Source: Kitasatospora sp. MAA19
Lineage (GTDB): Bacteria; Actinomycetota; Actinomycetes; Streptomycetales; Streptomycetaceae
Direction of reading: 5' to 3'
Assembly (NCBI RefSeq): GCF_029894125.1
Contig: NZ_JARXYZ010000015.1
Coordinates: forward strand, 1-64,000
Length of the DNA: 64,000 bases
Shown here: positions 17,454 through 25,772 of the stretch, one piece after another
Position numbering within the stretch: position 1 is the first letter of the stretch
How the letters are laid out: the number at the start of each line of letters is the position of its first letter
The notes under the pieces: model-generated
Told to the model about the DNA's origin: nothing
What the model saw: the letters and a program-made list of their open reading frames with translations, nothing else
Databases searched by the model: none
Translations under genes and position numbers: made by a program

Positions 17454-20231
17454 ATGGGGATACGACTGCTCGGCCCGGTCGAGCTACGGCACGGCACCGG
17501 TGCGGACGATGGCACCGACTCCGCCGTCCCCGTCGGCAGCGCGCAACGGCGGGCCGTACTCGCCCTGCTCGCACTGGAGTTGGGCCGCACCGTCGCGGTC
17601 GGCCAACTCCTCGAACTGCTCTGGGCCGAGCGGCCGCCCACCCGCGCGAAAGCCGCGCTGCAGGGGCACGTCGCCACCCTGCGCCGGCTGCTGGACGGCT
17701 CGGGCCTCGCCATCACCACCAGCGCCCCCGGCTACCGGCTCACCGGGCACCCCGAGGCCGTCGACGCCCTGCACGCCGAAGCCCTGGCCGCGCGCGCCGC
17801 CGCCACCGACGACGACACCACCGCCGCCGCGCTGCTGGAGCGGGCCCTGCGGCTGTGGCGCGGCGCGGCCCTCGCCGACCTCCCCGCCACCCCGCTCGCC
17901 GCCGCGCTCGCCGCCCGCCTCGACGACACCCGGACCGAGCTGCTCACCGCGTGGACACGATGCCTGCTGCGCCTCGGGCGCGGCCATGCGGCCGTGCCGG
18001 CGCTGGAACAGAGCGTGCGCGCGGACGGGCTGCGCGAACCCACCGCCGCCCTGCTGGTCCGGTGCCTGCACCAGAGCGGGCGCGGCGCCGACGCCGTCCG
18101 CCTCCACCGGCAGGCCACGGCCCGGCTCGACGAGGAACTCGGCGTCGGCCCTGGACCGGAGCTCCGGGCCGCCCTGGCCGAGCTGACCGAGGCCGGCGAA
18201 GCCCTCACCGACGGCGCCCCGACGATCCGCCACTTCCCCTCCGCGCCGGACGGGTTCGTCGGCCGCGAAGCCGAGGAGCGGTGGCTCGACCACCACGGCC
18301 GGGCCGAGCAGGGCGGCGGCGGGCTCGCCGTGGTGGTCGGCCCCGCCGGGGTCGGCAAGAGCGCGACCGTCCTGCGCTGGGCCCACCGCGCCGCCGCCGG
18401 TTTCCCCGACGGCCGCCTCTTCGCGGACCTGCGCGGCTTCGATCCGGCGGGCCCCGCCGACCCGGCCCAGATCCTCGGCCGCTTCCTCCGCTCCCTCGGC
18501 CTGCCCGAGCAGGCCGTCCCGGAGGGCCTCGCCGCCCGGGCCGACCTGTTCCGCGCCCTCACCCGACGCCGTCGGCTGCTGGTGGTCCTCGACAACGTGC
18601 GCACGGCCGCCGAGGCCACCGAACTGCTGCCCGCCGGACCCGCCTGCGTCACGGTCCTGACCAGCCGCAACACCCTGGAGGAACTCGTCGTCACCGACGG
18701 CGCCGCTCTGCTCCACATCGACGCACTGCCCGCCTCCGACGCGCACCGCCTGCTGGAGCATCGGCTGACCGCCGAGCGGGTGGCCGCCGAGCCCGCGGCG
18801 GCCGCCCGGCTGATCGAACTGTGCGACCGCCTCCCCCTGGCGCTGCAGATCACCGCCGACCGCCTCGCCGCCCGCCCCGGCTGGAAACTCGCCTCCCTCG
18901 TCGACGAGTTGGCCGACGAACGGACCCGCCTCACCGCCCTCCGCACCGACGGCGGCGCGGTCAGCGTCCGGACCGCGCTCTCGCGCACCTACCCCCACCT
19001 CCCCGGACCCGCCCGCCGGCTCCTCGCCCTGCTCACCGCGCACCCCGGCACCACCACCGACGTGTCCGCGGCCGCCGCCCTGCTCGCCGCCGACGCCGAG
19101 ACCGCCCGGCACGCCCTCGGCAGCCTCGCCGCCCACCACCTGCTGACCGAACCCGCGCCCGGCCGCTACGGTCGCCACGACCTCGTCCGCCTCTACGGCG
19201 CCGAACTGTTCGACGGCCTCCCCGCCGAACGGCGGGACACGGCGTTCCAACGGCTCGCCGACTACGAGCTCGCCGCCGGCGGCCACGCCGTCCAGCGCAC
19301 CAACCCCCACTACCGGCCGTACCGGCCGCCCGGCCCCGGCCCGCAGGCTCTCCCTCGCCTGTCCGATGTCCGCGCCACCCTCGACTGGTGCCGCGCCGAG
19401 GAACCGGTCCTGCGGGCCCTGGTCACCGCCGCCGCCGAGCGCGGCGACCACGAACGCGCCTGGCGCCTCGCCGAGGTGACCGCCGTCCTGTACTACGGCG
19501 CCGACCGGGTCGTCGACCGGCTCTCCTGCCTGCGGGCCGGCCTCCACGCCGCCCGGCTCGACGGCGGTCGGGAGGGCCTCGCCGCGATGGAGGCCGCCAC
19601 CGCCTGCGCGCTCGGCACCGTCGGGTACGTCGCCGAGGCGCTGCCCCTCGCCGCCCGGGCCGTCGACCGCACCACCCCCGAGGACGGCGACCGCCACATC
19701 CACGCCCTCTCCGTCCTCTCCTCGATGACCGCCCTGTCCGGCGACCCGGCCGAGGCGGACCGGATCTCCCGGGCCGCCCTCGCCCTCGTCCGGAGCAGCG
19801 GGCTGCGCCAACACGCCGCCACCATCCTCAGCAACGCCGCCGCGATCAAGCTCAGCCTCGGCGACCCGGCCGCGGCCCTCGCCCACGCCCGCGAGACCCA
19901 CACCCTGCTGCCCCACCGGCCCAGCGCCAACGCCGCCATCTGGGCAGTGGTCAGCGAAGCCCTCGCCCACCAGTCGCTCGGCGACCGCGACCGCGCCGAA
20001 CTCGCCTGGCACGACGCCCTCCACCGCTGCCGCTCCACCGGCAACGTCCGCCTGCACGCCCTCGCCCACCGGCAGTTCGCCGAGTTCCTCACCGTCGGCG
20101 GCCGCTCCGCCGAAGCCGCCACCCACCACCACGCCGCCGCCGAGCTCTACACCGCCCACGGCGACGCCCCCCGCGCCGAACACCTCGACCGTCAGCTCGT
20201 CGAGCCCGCCCGCCGCACGGCCCCGCGGTAG
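17454..20231 (+). CDS. AfsR/SARP-family transcriptional regulator with NB-ARC and TPR
   Basis: 925 residues; ATG at 17454 (MGIRLLGPVEL, the standard SARP opening) with GGGA upstream. Residues 1-95 form the OmpR-like winged helix, and 96-245 the bacterial transcriptional activation domain. An NB-ARC ATPase follows with Walker A GPAGVGKS at 296-303 and a LLVVLDNV Walker B. The C-terminal third is TPR-like helical repeats. Full-length AfsR homologues are global or pathway activators that bind DNA upstream of antibiotic or developmental genes. Nothing in the sequence names its target; adjacency to the ESX operon makes ESX control a reasonable guess. Confidence 0.92.
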   Translation: MGIRLLGPVELRHGTGADDGTDSAVPVGSAQRRAVLALLALELGRTVAVGQLLELLWAERPPTRAKAALQGHVATLRRLLDGSGLAITTSAPGYRLTGHPEAVDALHAEALAARAAATDDDTTAAALLERALRLWRGAALADLPATPLAAALAARLDDTRTELLTAWTRCLLRLGRGHAAVPALEQSVRADGLREPTAALLVRCLHQSGRGADAVRLHRQATARLDEELGVGPGPELRAALAELTEAGEALTDGAPTIRHFPSAPDGFVGREAEERWLDHHGRAEQGGGGLAVVVGPAGVGKSATVLRWAHRAAAGFPDGRLFADLRGFDPAGPADPAQILGRFLRSLGLPEQAVPEGLAARADLFRALTRRRRLLVVLDNVRTAAEATELLPAGPACVTVLTSRNTLEELVVTDGAALLHIDALPASDAHRLLEHRLTAERVAAEPAAAARLIELCDRLPLALQITADRLAARPGWKLASLVDELADERTRLTALRTDGGAVSVRTALSRTYPHLPGPARRLLALLTAHPGTTTDVSAAAALLAADAETARHALGSLAAHHLLTEPAPGRYGRHDLVRLYGAELFDGLPAERRDTAFQRLADYELAAGGHAVQRTNPHYRPYRPPGPGPQALPRLSDVRATLDWCRAEEPVLRALVTAAAERGDHERAWRLAEVTAVLYYGADRVVDRLSCLRAGLHAARLDGGREGLAAMEAATACALGTVGYVAEALPLAARAVDRTTPEDGDRHIHALSVLSSMTALSGDPAEADRISRAALALVRSSGLRQHAATILSNAAAIKLSLGDPAAALAHARETHTLLPHRPSANAAIWAVVSEALAHQSLGDRDRAELAWHDALHRCRSTGNVRLHALAHRQFAEFLTVGGRSAEAATHHHAAAELYTAHGDAPRAEHLDRQLVEPARRTAPR

Positions 20232-20430
20232 CCCCGCCTGCCGCATCCGGTCGGTGCGCCAACCGGCCCGCACCTCGACAAGTCGTCAAGTTGTCTGTAC
20301 ATCTCCGGTCCCCTTGGCGGCCATCGGATCGTCATCGAACTCCCCGGCCCCGGTCATCTCGGTCCCTTACAACAAGGCTCGTCCGGGTCGAACAGATGGC
20401 CCGGCGCCCGTCAGCAAGGAGCCCCACCCG

Positions 20431-20633
20431 ATGAGTCCGATGCCCGAACTGTCGCGCCGCAGCCTGCTCGGCGGCGCGGCGGCGGCCGCCGTGCTGTCCG
20501 CCCTCCCGATCAGCATCCAGCAGGCACTCGCCGCGCCGGCCCGGCCCGGGCGGCTGGCGGACATTCAGCACGTCGTGGTGTTCATGCAGGCAACACCAAC
20601 ACCAACCGCGACCACCTGATGACCGGGACCAGC
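20431..20633 (+). pseudogene. Remnant of a Tat-exported phospholipase C (alkaline phosphatase superfamily)
   Basis: The ATG at 20431 has AAGGAG upstream and begins a Tat signal (SRRSLLGGAAAAAVLSALP) followed by LADIQHVVVFMQ. That is the start of the bacterial phosphocholine-type phospholipase C catalytic domain, where ENRSFDHYFG normally follows. Instead the frame shifts after 20589 into NTNTNRDHLMTGTSGG. This resembles a later internal motif (PTxxNRxxxxxGT) of the same family, so an internal deletion of roughly a hundred codons is inferred. The gene then stops matching where a tnpB fragment begins. It cannot encode an active enzyme. Confidence 0.75.
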
Positions 20634-21006
20634 GGCGGCCGTCGCCGTCCTTGGGGAAGTCCACCGTGTCGAACCAGCTGACGCCCCGGAACCTCGGGTA
20701 GCCGGGGGTGTCCCCGGACTTGACCCGCCGGAAGGACGCCTGGAACGCCTTGTCGAGACGGCGAAGCGTCGCCTGCTGCGAGCTGAACGACCAACGCCCG
20801 TGACGCTCCGGGTCGAACGCCCGGATGTCCTTGAGCTGCGCCGACTGATCGCCGTACCGGATGCTCGTCTTCGAGATGTGCCGGTAGGCGTCCCGGCGTT
20901 CCTGGAGCGCCCCGTTGTACAGCGAGCAGTGGTCGCGCAGCATCTCCCCGAGGGCCTGGGCCTGTCCCACGGTGGGCCTCATGAGGAACTTGTACGCGCG
21001 GATCAT
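20629..21006 (-). pseudogene. tnpB: Truncated IS200/IS605-type TnpB (N-terminal part only)
   Basis: From ATG 21006 the frame reads IRAYKFLMRPTVGQAQALGE and continues through LYNGALQERRDAY, FSSQQATLRRLDKAFQ and GYPRFRGVSWFDTVDFPKDG. This is the N-terminal helix-turn-helix and wedge part of IS605 OrfB/TnpB RNA-guided nucleases. It stops after about 125 residues, at the junction with the phospholipase remnant, so the RuvC and zinc-finger parts (and any omega RNA at the 3' end) are missing. No tnpA is present. It is an inactive element fragment. Confidence 0.85.
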
Positions 21007-21111
21007 TGGGCACACCCCCTCGGCCGTTGAGGTGATCAACATGCCACACGTCACTGACAGTGCGCACTGCGCTCCGCCGCTCCGCGCCTCCGTGTCAAGG
21101 ACCCATTCCCG

Positions 21112-21129
21112 CCCGGCCTGAAGGCCGGG
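21112..21129. mobile_element. Subterminal hairpin of the IS605-like element (tnpB-upstream end)
   Basis: CCCGGCCT-GA-AGGCCGGG is a perfect 8-bp stem about 105 nt upstream of the tnpB start. IS200/IS605 ends carry such imperfect or perfect hairpins recognised by TnpA. The element boundary probably lies between 21130 and 21155, where unrelated coding sequence resumes. Confidence 0.6.
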
Positions 21130-21155
21130 ATTCCCTGGGAGAAGAGGGATAGCGA

Positions 21156-21239
21156 CGGAGACCGCGCGGCACGCGGGCCACGTCGACATCCTGCGCGAGC
21201 TCATCGACGGCGCGGCGGGGGACCACGACCGCGCCTGAC
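21156..21239 (+). pseudogene. C-terminal remnant of a DinB/DUF664-like protein
   Basis: Twenty-seven codons read TETARHAGHVDILRELIDGA and end at TGA 21237-21239. This matches the conserved C-terminal helix of DinB-like/DUF664 proteins (usually E-x-A-R-H-x-G-H-A-D-x-L-R-E). There is no start or upstream part. It was evidently cut off by the IS605-like insertion or a deletion. Confidence 0.6.
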
Positions 21240-21248
21240 GGGTGGGTC

Positions 21249-21650
21249 TCAGGCGCGGCCGAGGACCCGGTCGACGGCGATCTCGATGACCACCCGGTCC
21301 GGGTTCACCCGGGGCTCGCGGTAGCGCTCGGTGTAGCGCCGCTCGGCATCGACGACCTGCTCCGGCTCGTCCCGGACCACGGCCACGCCCTCCAGGGTCG
21401 ACCAACGCGCCCGGTCCACCTGGCAGACCGCGACCCGCAGGCCCTGTGGCCCGGCCGCCGCCACGTTGCGCGCCTTGCGGCTGGTGCGGCTGGTGATCAC
21501 CCGGGCCGTCCCGGTCTCCGGCTGGTACGTCACGCCGACCGGCACCACGTGCGGCGAGCCGTCCGGGCGGGCGGTGGTCAGGGTGGCGATGTGACGCTCG
21601 CGCCAGAAGGCGAGGAAGGCGTCGTCGAGGTCACGCGGGTCGTGGGACAT
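21249..21650 (-). CDS. PPOX-class (pyridoxamine 5'-phosphate oxidase-like) flavin/F420 protein
   Basis: 133 residues from ATG 21650; a longer frame upstream is antisense to the next gene. The split-barrel signature is visible: FWRERHIATLTTARPDGSPH, VPVGVTYQ, ITSRTSRKARNV and VDRARWSTLEGVA. The RxSRKARN loop binds the cofactor phosphate in F420- or FMN-dependent PPOX proteins. The size is typical of actinomycete F420-dependent PPOX enzymes. Its substrate cannot be inferred. It lies 80 nt downstream of the MBL hydrolase gene and may be co-transcribed. Confidence 0.85.
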   Translation of the reverse strand: MSHDPRDLDDAFLAFWRERHIATLTTARPDGSPHVVPVGVTYQPETGTARVITSRTSRKARNVAAAGPQGLRVAVCQVDRARWSTLEGVAVVRDEPEQVVDAERRYTERYREPRVNPDRVVIEIAVDRVLGRA

Positions 21651-21730
21651 GGTCGCGATCGTACGGCCCCCGGAGCAGGGTGCTGCTTCCAGGGGCCGTA
21701 CGGTGCTCACTGCGCGTTCGGTGAACGCGC

Positions 21731-22360
21731 TCAGTGCCCGCGGGCGATCCAGTCCGGCAGGGCCGGGGCCTCGGCGCCGATGGTGGTCGGGTCGCCGTGG
21801 CCGGTGCGGACCACCGTCTCGGCCGGGAGCGACAGCAGCCGCTCGCGGATCGAGTCGATGATGGTCGGGAAGTGCGAGAACGACCGGCCGGTCGCGCCCG
21901 GGCCGCCGTGGAACAGGGTGTCGCCGGTGAAGACGGTGCCGAGCTCCGGTGCGTACAGGCAGACCGCGCCCGGGGCGTGGCCCGGCGTGTGCAGGACGGT
22001 CAGCGCGGTGCCGGCCACCTCGATCCGCTGCCCGTCGGCGAGTTCGCCGTCCGGGAGGCGCTCGGGGTGGGTGAGCTTCCACAGCGGCAGGTCGTCCGGG
22101 TGCAGCAGGATCGGCGCGCCGGTGCGGGCCGCGAGCGCCGGTGCGGCGTCGATGTGGTCGTTGTGCGCGTGGGTGGAGACGATCGCCAGCAGTCGGCGCC
22201 CGCCGAGCGCGGCCTCGATCGCGTCGGCGTCGTGCGCGGCGTCGATCACCACCGCCTCCTCGTCGTCGCCGACGATCCAGACGTTGTTCTCCACCTCCCA
22301 GCTGCCGCCGTCGAGCTCGAAGGTCCCGGCCGTCACCAGCCGGTCGATGCGGGCGCTCAT
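21731..22360 (-). CDS. MBL-fold metallo-hydrolase
   Basis: 209 residues from ATG 22360. The metal site is STHAHNDHIDAAPAL (HxHxDH), with downstream ligands in LHTPGHAPGAVCL and FTGDTLFHGG, as in glyoxalase II-like hydrolases. It lies 74 nt downstream of the mycothiol-dependent formaldehyde dehydrogenase gene on the same strand. That pairing is common in actinobacteria and suggests it hydrolyses the S-formylmycothiol product, although this is inferred from context. Confidence 0.9.
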   Translation of the reverse strand: MSARIDRLVTAGTFELDGGSWEVENNVWIVGDDEEAVVIDAAHDADAIEAALGGRRLLAIVSTHAHNDHIDAAPALAARTGAPILLHPDDLPLWKLTHPERLPDGELADGQRIEVAGTALTVLHTPGHAPGAVCLYAPELGTVFTGDTLFHGGPGATGRSFSHFPTIIDSIRERLLSLPAETVVRTGHGDPTTIGAEAPALPDWIARGH

Positions 22361-22433
22361 GCGTCCACCTCGCTTCGCTCGGCAGGCGCTTCGCCCCACG
22401 CGCACCTCTCGACGGTTCGCTCGCTACGCTCGT

Positions 22434-23519
22434 TCACAGGACCACCACCGAGCGGAGCACGTCGCCCTGGTGCATGCGCTCGAACGCCTGCTCCACCGCG
22501 TCGAGTTCGATGGTCTCGGTGACGAACGCGCCGAGGTCCAGGCGGCCCTGGAGGTACAGGTCGATCAGCATCGGGAAGTCCCGGGAGGGCAGGCAGTCGC
22601 CGTACCAGGAGGACTTCAGCGCGCCGCCGCGGCCGAACACGTCGAGCAGCGGCAGTTCCAGCGTCATCTCCGGCGTGGGCACGCCGACCAGGACGACGGT
22701 GCCGGCGAGGTCGCGGGCGTAGAACGCCTGCTGATAGGTCTCCGGACGGCCGACCGCCTCCACCACCACGTCCGCGCCGTTGCCACCGGTCAGCTCGCGG
22801 ATCGCCTCGACCGGGTCGGTGGTGCGGGAGTTGACGGTGTGGGTGGCGCCGAGCCGGCGCGCCGTCTCCAGCTTGCGGTCGTCGATGTCGACGGCGATGA
22901 TCCGGGCCGCGCCCGCGAGGCGGGAGCCCATCACGGCCGCGCCGCCGACGCCACCGCAGCCGATCACCGCGACCGAGTCGCCGCGGCCGACGCCCCCGGT
23001 GTTGATGGCGGCGCCGAGGCCTGCCATCACACCGCAGCCCAGCAGGCCGGCGACGGCCGGCGAGGCCTCCGGGTCCACCTTGGTGCACTGGCCGGCCGCG
23101 ACCAGGGTCTTCTCGGCGAACGCCCCGATGCCCAGCGCCGGGGACAGCTCGGTGCCGTCCAGCAGCGTCATCTTCTGCTTGGCGTTGTGGGTGTCGAAGC
23201 AGTACTGCGGGCGGCCACGCCGACAGGCGCGACACTGGCCGCACACCGCGCGCCAGTTGAGGACGACGAAGTCGCCGGGCGCGACCTCGGTGACGTCCTC
23301 GCCGACCGACTCGACGATGCCCGCCGCCTCGTGGCCGAGCAGGAACGGGAACTCGTCGTTGATGCCGCCCTCGCGGTAGTGCAGGTCGGTGTGGCAGACG
23401 CCGCAGGCCTGGATCCTGACCACCGCCTCGCCCGGGCCAGGGTCCGGCACCACGATCGTGGTCACCTCCACGGGCGCGCCCTTGGCGCGCGCGATGACTG
23501 CCTTGACCTGCTGGGCCAT
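22434..23519 (-). CDS. S-(hydroxymethyl)mycothiol dehydrogenase (mycothiol-dependent formaldehyde dehydrogenase)
   Basis: 361 residues of the zinc alcohol dehydrogenase family. Catalytic zinc ligands are C42 in GVCHTDLHY and the GHEAAG His-Glu pair (63-64). The structural zinc cluster is [15 protein letters not shown], and the NAD-binding motif is [10 protein letters not shown]. The lead ([17 protein letters not shown]) and the sequence around [11 protein letters not shown] fit the mycothiol-specific group (class III-like). It oxidises the formaldehyde-mycothiol adduct with NAD, for formaldehyde or aldehyde detoxification. It probably forms an operon with the MBL hydrolase downstream. Confidence 0.92.
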   Translation of the reverse strand: MAQQVKAVIARAKGAPVEVTTIVVPDPGPGEAVVRIQACGVCHTDLHYREGGINDEFPFLLGHEAAGIVESVGEDVTEVAPGDFVVLNWRAVCGQCRACRRGRPQYCFDTHNAKQKMTLLDGTELSPALGIGAFAEKTLVAAGQCTKVDPEASPAVAGLLGCGVMAGLGAAINTGGVGRGDSVAVIGCGGVGGAAVMGSRLAGAARIIAVDIDDRKLETARRLGATHTVNSRTTDPVEAIRELTGGNGADVVVEAVGRPETYQQAFYARDLAGTVVLVGVPTPEMTLELPLLDVFGRGGALKSSWYGDCLPSRDFPMLIDLYLQGRLDLGAFVTETIELDAVEQAFERMHQGDVLRSVVVL

Positions 23520-24162
23520 CCGAAATCCACCTCCGTCGGCCGATGCGGCTCTGCACCGGCGTGACCTGCGACAAACGACTGCCCACGAAGCGTAGCGCCC
23601 GTTGCGGCGGCCACCGACGGAACGGGCGGGGTGATCCGGCTCACCGCGGCGGCCGGGACGGCCGGATCGACCGTCATATGCCGCCGAGATATCCGCCGGT
23701 CACCCGGCCCGGCCCGGCGAGCGGGGCGCACGGGCGGCGCCGAGCGCCCGTCAGCGAGCCCCGAAGTGCCCGGAAAGGACCGCCGTTGGCTGGAAGTGCC
23801 GCTGACGCACGCACCGCGGCCCACGTACGGTCGTAGCAGAAGCGGTCCACTCGACCACGCTCAGCACACTCGCCCCACCCGACGGTGCGCCACCGCGAAC
23901 CGTCCGTGCCGAGGCGTACCGACCGTCCGCCGTCGCACGATTCGCGCCATCCATCCCACCGATCGGCCCTTCGCCCCTTCGCCCCGTCCCGACCCACCCG
24001 TTCCTCCGATCCACCCGTTCCACCGATCCACCTTCGTCCCGGTCCACCCGAACCCGGCCCGAGCCGAGCCGCCGGCCCGCCCCACCCGTCCCCGCACCAT
24101 CCCGGTTCCACCCCCCGTCGGGCCGCACCGCGCGGCCCCCCGCCCTGGAGTCTGGAGTACGG
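23520..24162. other. 643-bp gap upstream of the P450 operon
   Basis: No supported gene. It is C-rich with short direct repeats (ccacccgttcctccgat near 23995, ccacccgttccaccgat near 24014) and should hold promoters for the divergent formaldehyde dehydrogenase and P450 genes. All open frames here look like composition-driven shadows. Confidence 0.5.
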
Positions 24163-25380
24163 ATGTCCGCCGAGAACAGTGCGACCGGTGCCGGAACCGG
24201 CACCGTCCCGCTCATCCCGATGCACTGCCTGCGCCGCCTGGAGCCCGGCCCGCCCCGGCTCGCCGCGCTGCCCACCGGCACCCCCGTCTGGCTGGTCAGC
24301 CGCCACGCGGACGTGCGGCAGGTGCTGACCGACCCCCGTCTGGGCCGCGCCCCGCTGTACGCCCCGGACGCGCCGCAGATCACCGTCATCCCCAACATCC
24401 TGGATGACCCGCAGAGCATGCTGAACATCGACGGCACCGAGCACCAGCGGCTGCGCCGCACCGTGCAACGGGCCTTCACCCCGCGTGCCATCGCCCGCTG
24501 GCGGCCCTGGGTCGCCTCGGTGATCGAGGCCCTGATCGACGAGCTGATCGACCACGGCTCCCCCGCCGACATCGTCGCCGGCTACACCCGCCCGCTCCCG
24601 GTCCAGGTGATCAGCCGGCTGATGGGGCTGGACAACCTGGACGGCAAGAAGCTCGCGCACTGGAGCGACCACGCGCTCTCCGCCACCGCCTACACGGCCG
24701 AGGAGATCGGCACCGCCATGGCCGAGTTCGCCGGCTTCGGCGCCGCCGTGATCGCCGACCGTCGCGCCGACCCCGGCGAGGACCTGGTCAGCAGCCTGCT
24801 CGCGGCCGCCGCCGAGGACGGCTCGATCACCGAGGGGCAGCTGGTCACGCTGGTCATCGGCCTCGTCGTGGCCGGCCACGAGACCACCATGACCAGCCTC
24901 GGCAACGCCCTGGTCTACCTGCTCTCCGACGGCCGCGAGGCCTGGCAGCGGCTGGCCGCCGACGAGGCCAGCGCCACCGCCGCGACCGAGCAGATCCTGC
25001 GCGCCGTCCCGCTCGGCGACGTCCAGCACACGCCCGGACTGCTGCGCCGCACCATCGAGGACGTCGAGATCGGCGGGGTGGTGATCCCGGCCGGCAGCGT
25101 CGTCGCCGCCGACACCGGCGCCGCCAACCAGGACCCGTCGGTCTTCACCGGGGACCTGCTGACCGAGCTGTTCTCCCCGCTGGCGGCGCCGATGCTGACC
25201 TTCGGCGCCGGGCCGCACCACTGCCTGGGCGCCTGGCTGGCCCGGATGGAGCTCGAACTCGCCCTGCACCGCCTGGCCCGCCGGCTGCCCTCGCTGCGCC
25301 TGACCGGGCCCATCGAGGGGATCGACTGGCGGCGCGGTCTGCTCACCCGCAGCCCCGAGTCCCTCCAGGTCTCCTGGTGA
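24163..25380 (+). CDS. Cytochrome P450
   Basis: 405 residues, standard actinomycete P450 length. The I-helix oxygen-activation motif AGHETT is at 237-242, and the heme-binding loop FGAGPHHCLG has C354 as thiolate ligand. The K-helix reads TEQILRAVP. Relative to the usual EELLR, the conserved Glu of ExxR aligns with Gln277, which is unusual. The ferredoxin gene overlaps the stop (GTGA), so the two form a redox pair. Substrate unknown; no biosynthetic neighbours point to a pathway. Confidence 0.93.
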   Translation: MSAENSATGAGTGTVPLIPMHCLRRLEPGPPRLAALPTGTPVWLVSRHADVRQVLTDPRLGRAPLYAPDAPQITVIPNILDDPQSMLNIDGTEHQRLRRTVQRAFTPRAIARWRPWVASVIEALIDELIDHGSPADIVAGYTRPLPVQVISRLMGLDNLDGKKLAHWSDHALSATAYTAEEIGTAMAEFAGFGAAVIADRRADPGEDLVSSLLAAAAEDGSITEGQLVTLVIGLVVAGHETTMTSLGNALVYLLSDGREAWQRLAADEASATAATEQILRAVPLGDVQHTPGLLRRTIEDVEIGGVVIPAGSVVAADTGAANQDPSVFTGDLLTELFSPLAAPMLTFGAGPHHCLGAWLARMELELALHRLARRLPSLRLTGPIEGIDWRRGLLTRSPESLQVSW

Positions 25381-25640
25381 CGGCCCGATCAGAGACGGGC
25401 GCCGACCCGGTGGTCGTCCGGGTCGACCGGGACCGCTGCATCGGCTCCGGGATGTGCGCCCTCAGCGCCCCCGGCTCGCTGGCGCTCGGCGCCGACGGGC
25501 TGGCCGAGCCGGTGGCCGAGTACGCGGCCGGCGGCGCGGAGTTGACGGAGGCGCTGACCGAGGCGGTCGACTTCTGCCCGGTCGAGGCGCTCACCCTCCA
25601 CTCGGCGCTCGGCGGCCACCGGATCGCCCCGGCCGAGTGA
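25377..25640 (+). CDS. [3Fe-4S]-type ferredoxin, P450 partner
   Basis: 87 residues; the GTG start overlaps the P450 stop. Ligands fit the single-cluster pattern CIGSGMC (C-x5-C) plus a later DFCPVEAL Cys, three in all, as in small streptomycete P450 ferredoxins of the FdxH/SoyB class. It should pass electrons from a ferredoxin reductase to the P450. A reductase of the right family is encoded at 34893-36155 but is not linked to this operon. Confidence 0.9.
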   Translation: MTARSETGADPVVVRVDRDRCIGSGMCALSAPGSLALGADGLAEPVAEYAAGGAELTEALTEAVDFCPVEALTLHSALGGHRIAPAE

Positions 25641-25645
25641 CCCCG

Positions 25646-25686
25646 CCCCGGTGCCGCCTCCCGCACTGCGGCGGGCGGCACCGGGG
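25646..25686 (+). terminator. Hairpin after the P450-ferredoxin operon
   Basis: CCCCGGTGCCGCC pairs perfectly with GGCGGCACCGGGG across a short loop that can pair further. It starts 6 nt after the ferredoxin stop. There is no clear T-run, as is usual in this group. Confidence 0.7.
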
Positions 25687-25700
25687 ACACCCTCGGATCG

Positions 25701-25732
25701 ATGAGCCTGGCTCATGGATGGATGAGCTCATC
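25701..25732. promoter_or_regulatory. Twin palindromes upstream of the MFS gene
   Basis: ATGAGCC-T-GGCTCAT (25701-25715) is followed by GATGAGCTCATC (25721-25732). Both share an ATGAG/CTCAT core and sit 41-72 nt upstream of the transporter start. They are likely operators, possibly for the convergent LysR regulator at 26962-27867. Confidence 0.6.
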
Positions 25733-25772
25733 GATCTTGTTCGGCCCTCGGCGCGGGTGGTGGGCTGGCCCC

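Noticed and set aside
17484-20273. 929-codon antisense frame in the SARP gene
   Set aside because: Shadow; the plus frame has HTH, BTAD and NB-ARC motifs.
20629-21006. Active TnpB with guide RNA
   Set aside because: Only the first ~125 residues remain; catalytic half and 3' RNA end are gone.
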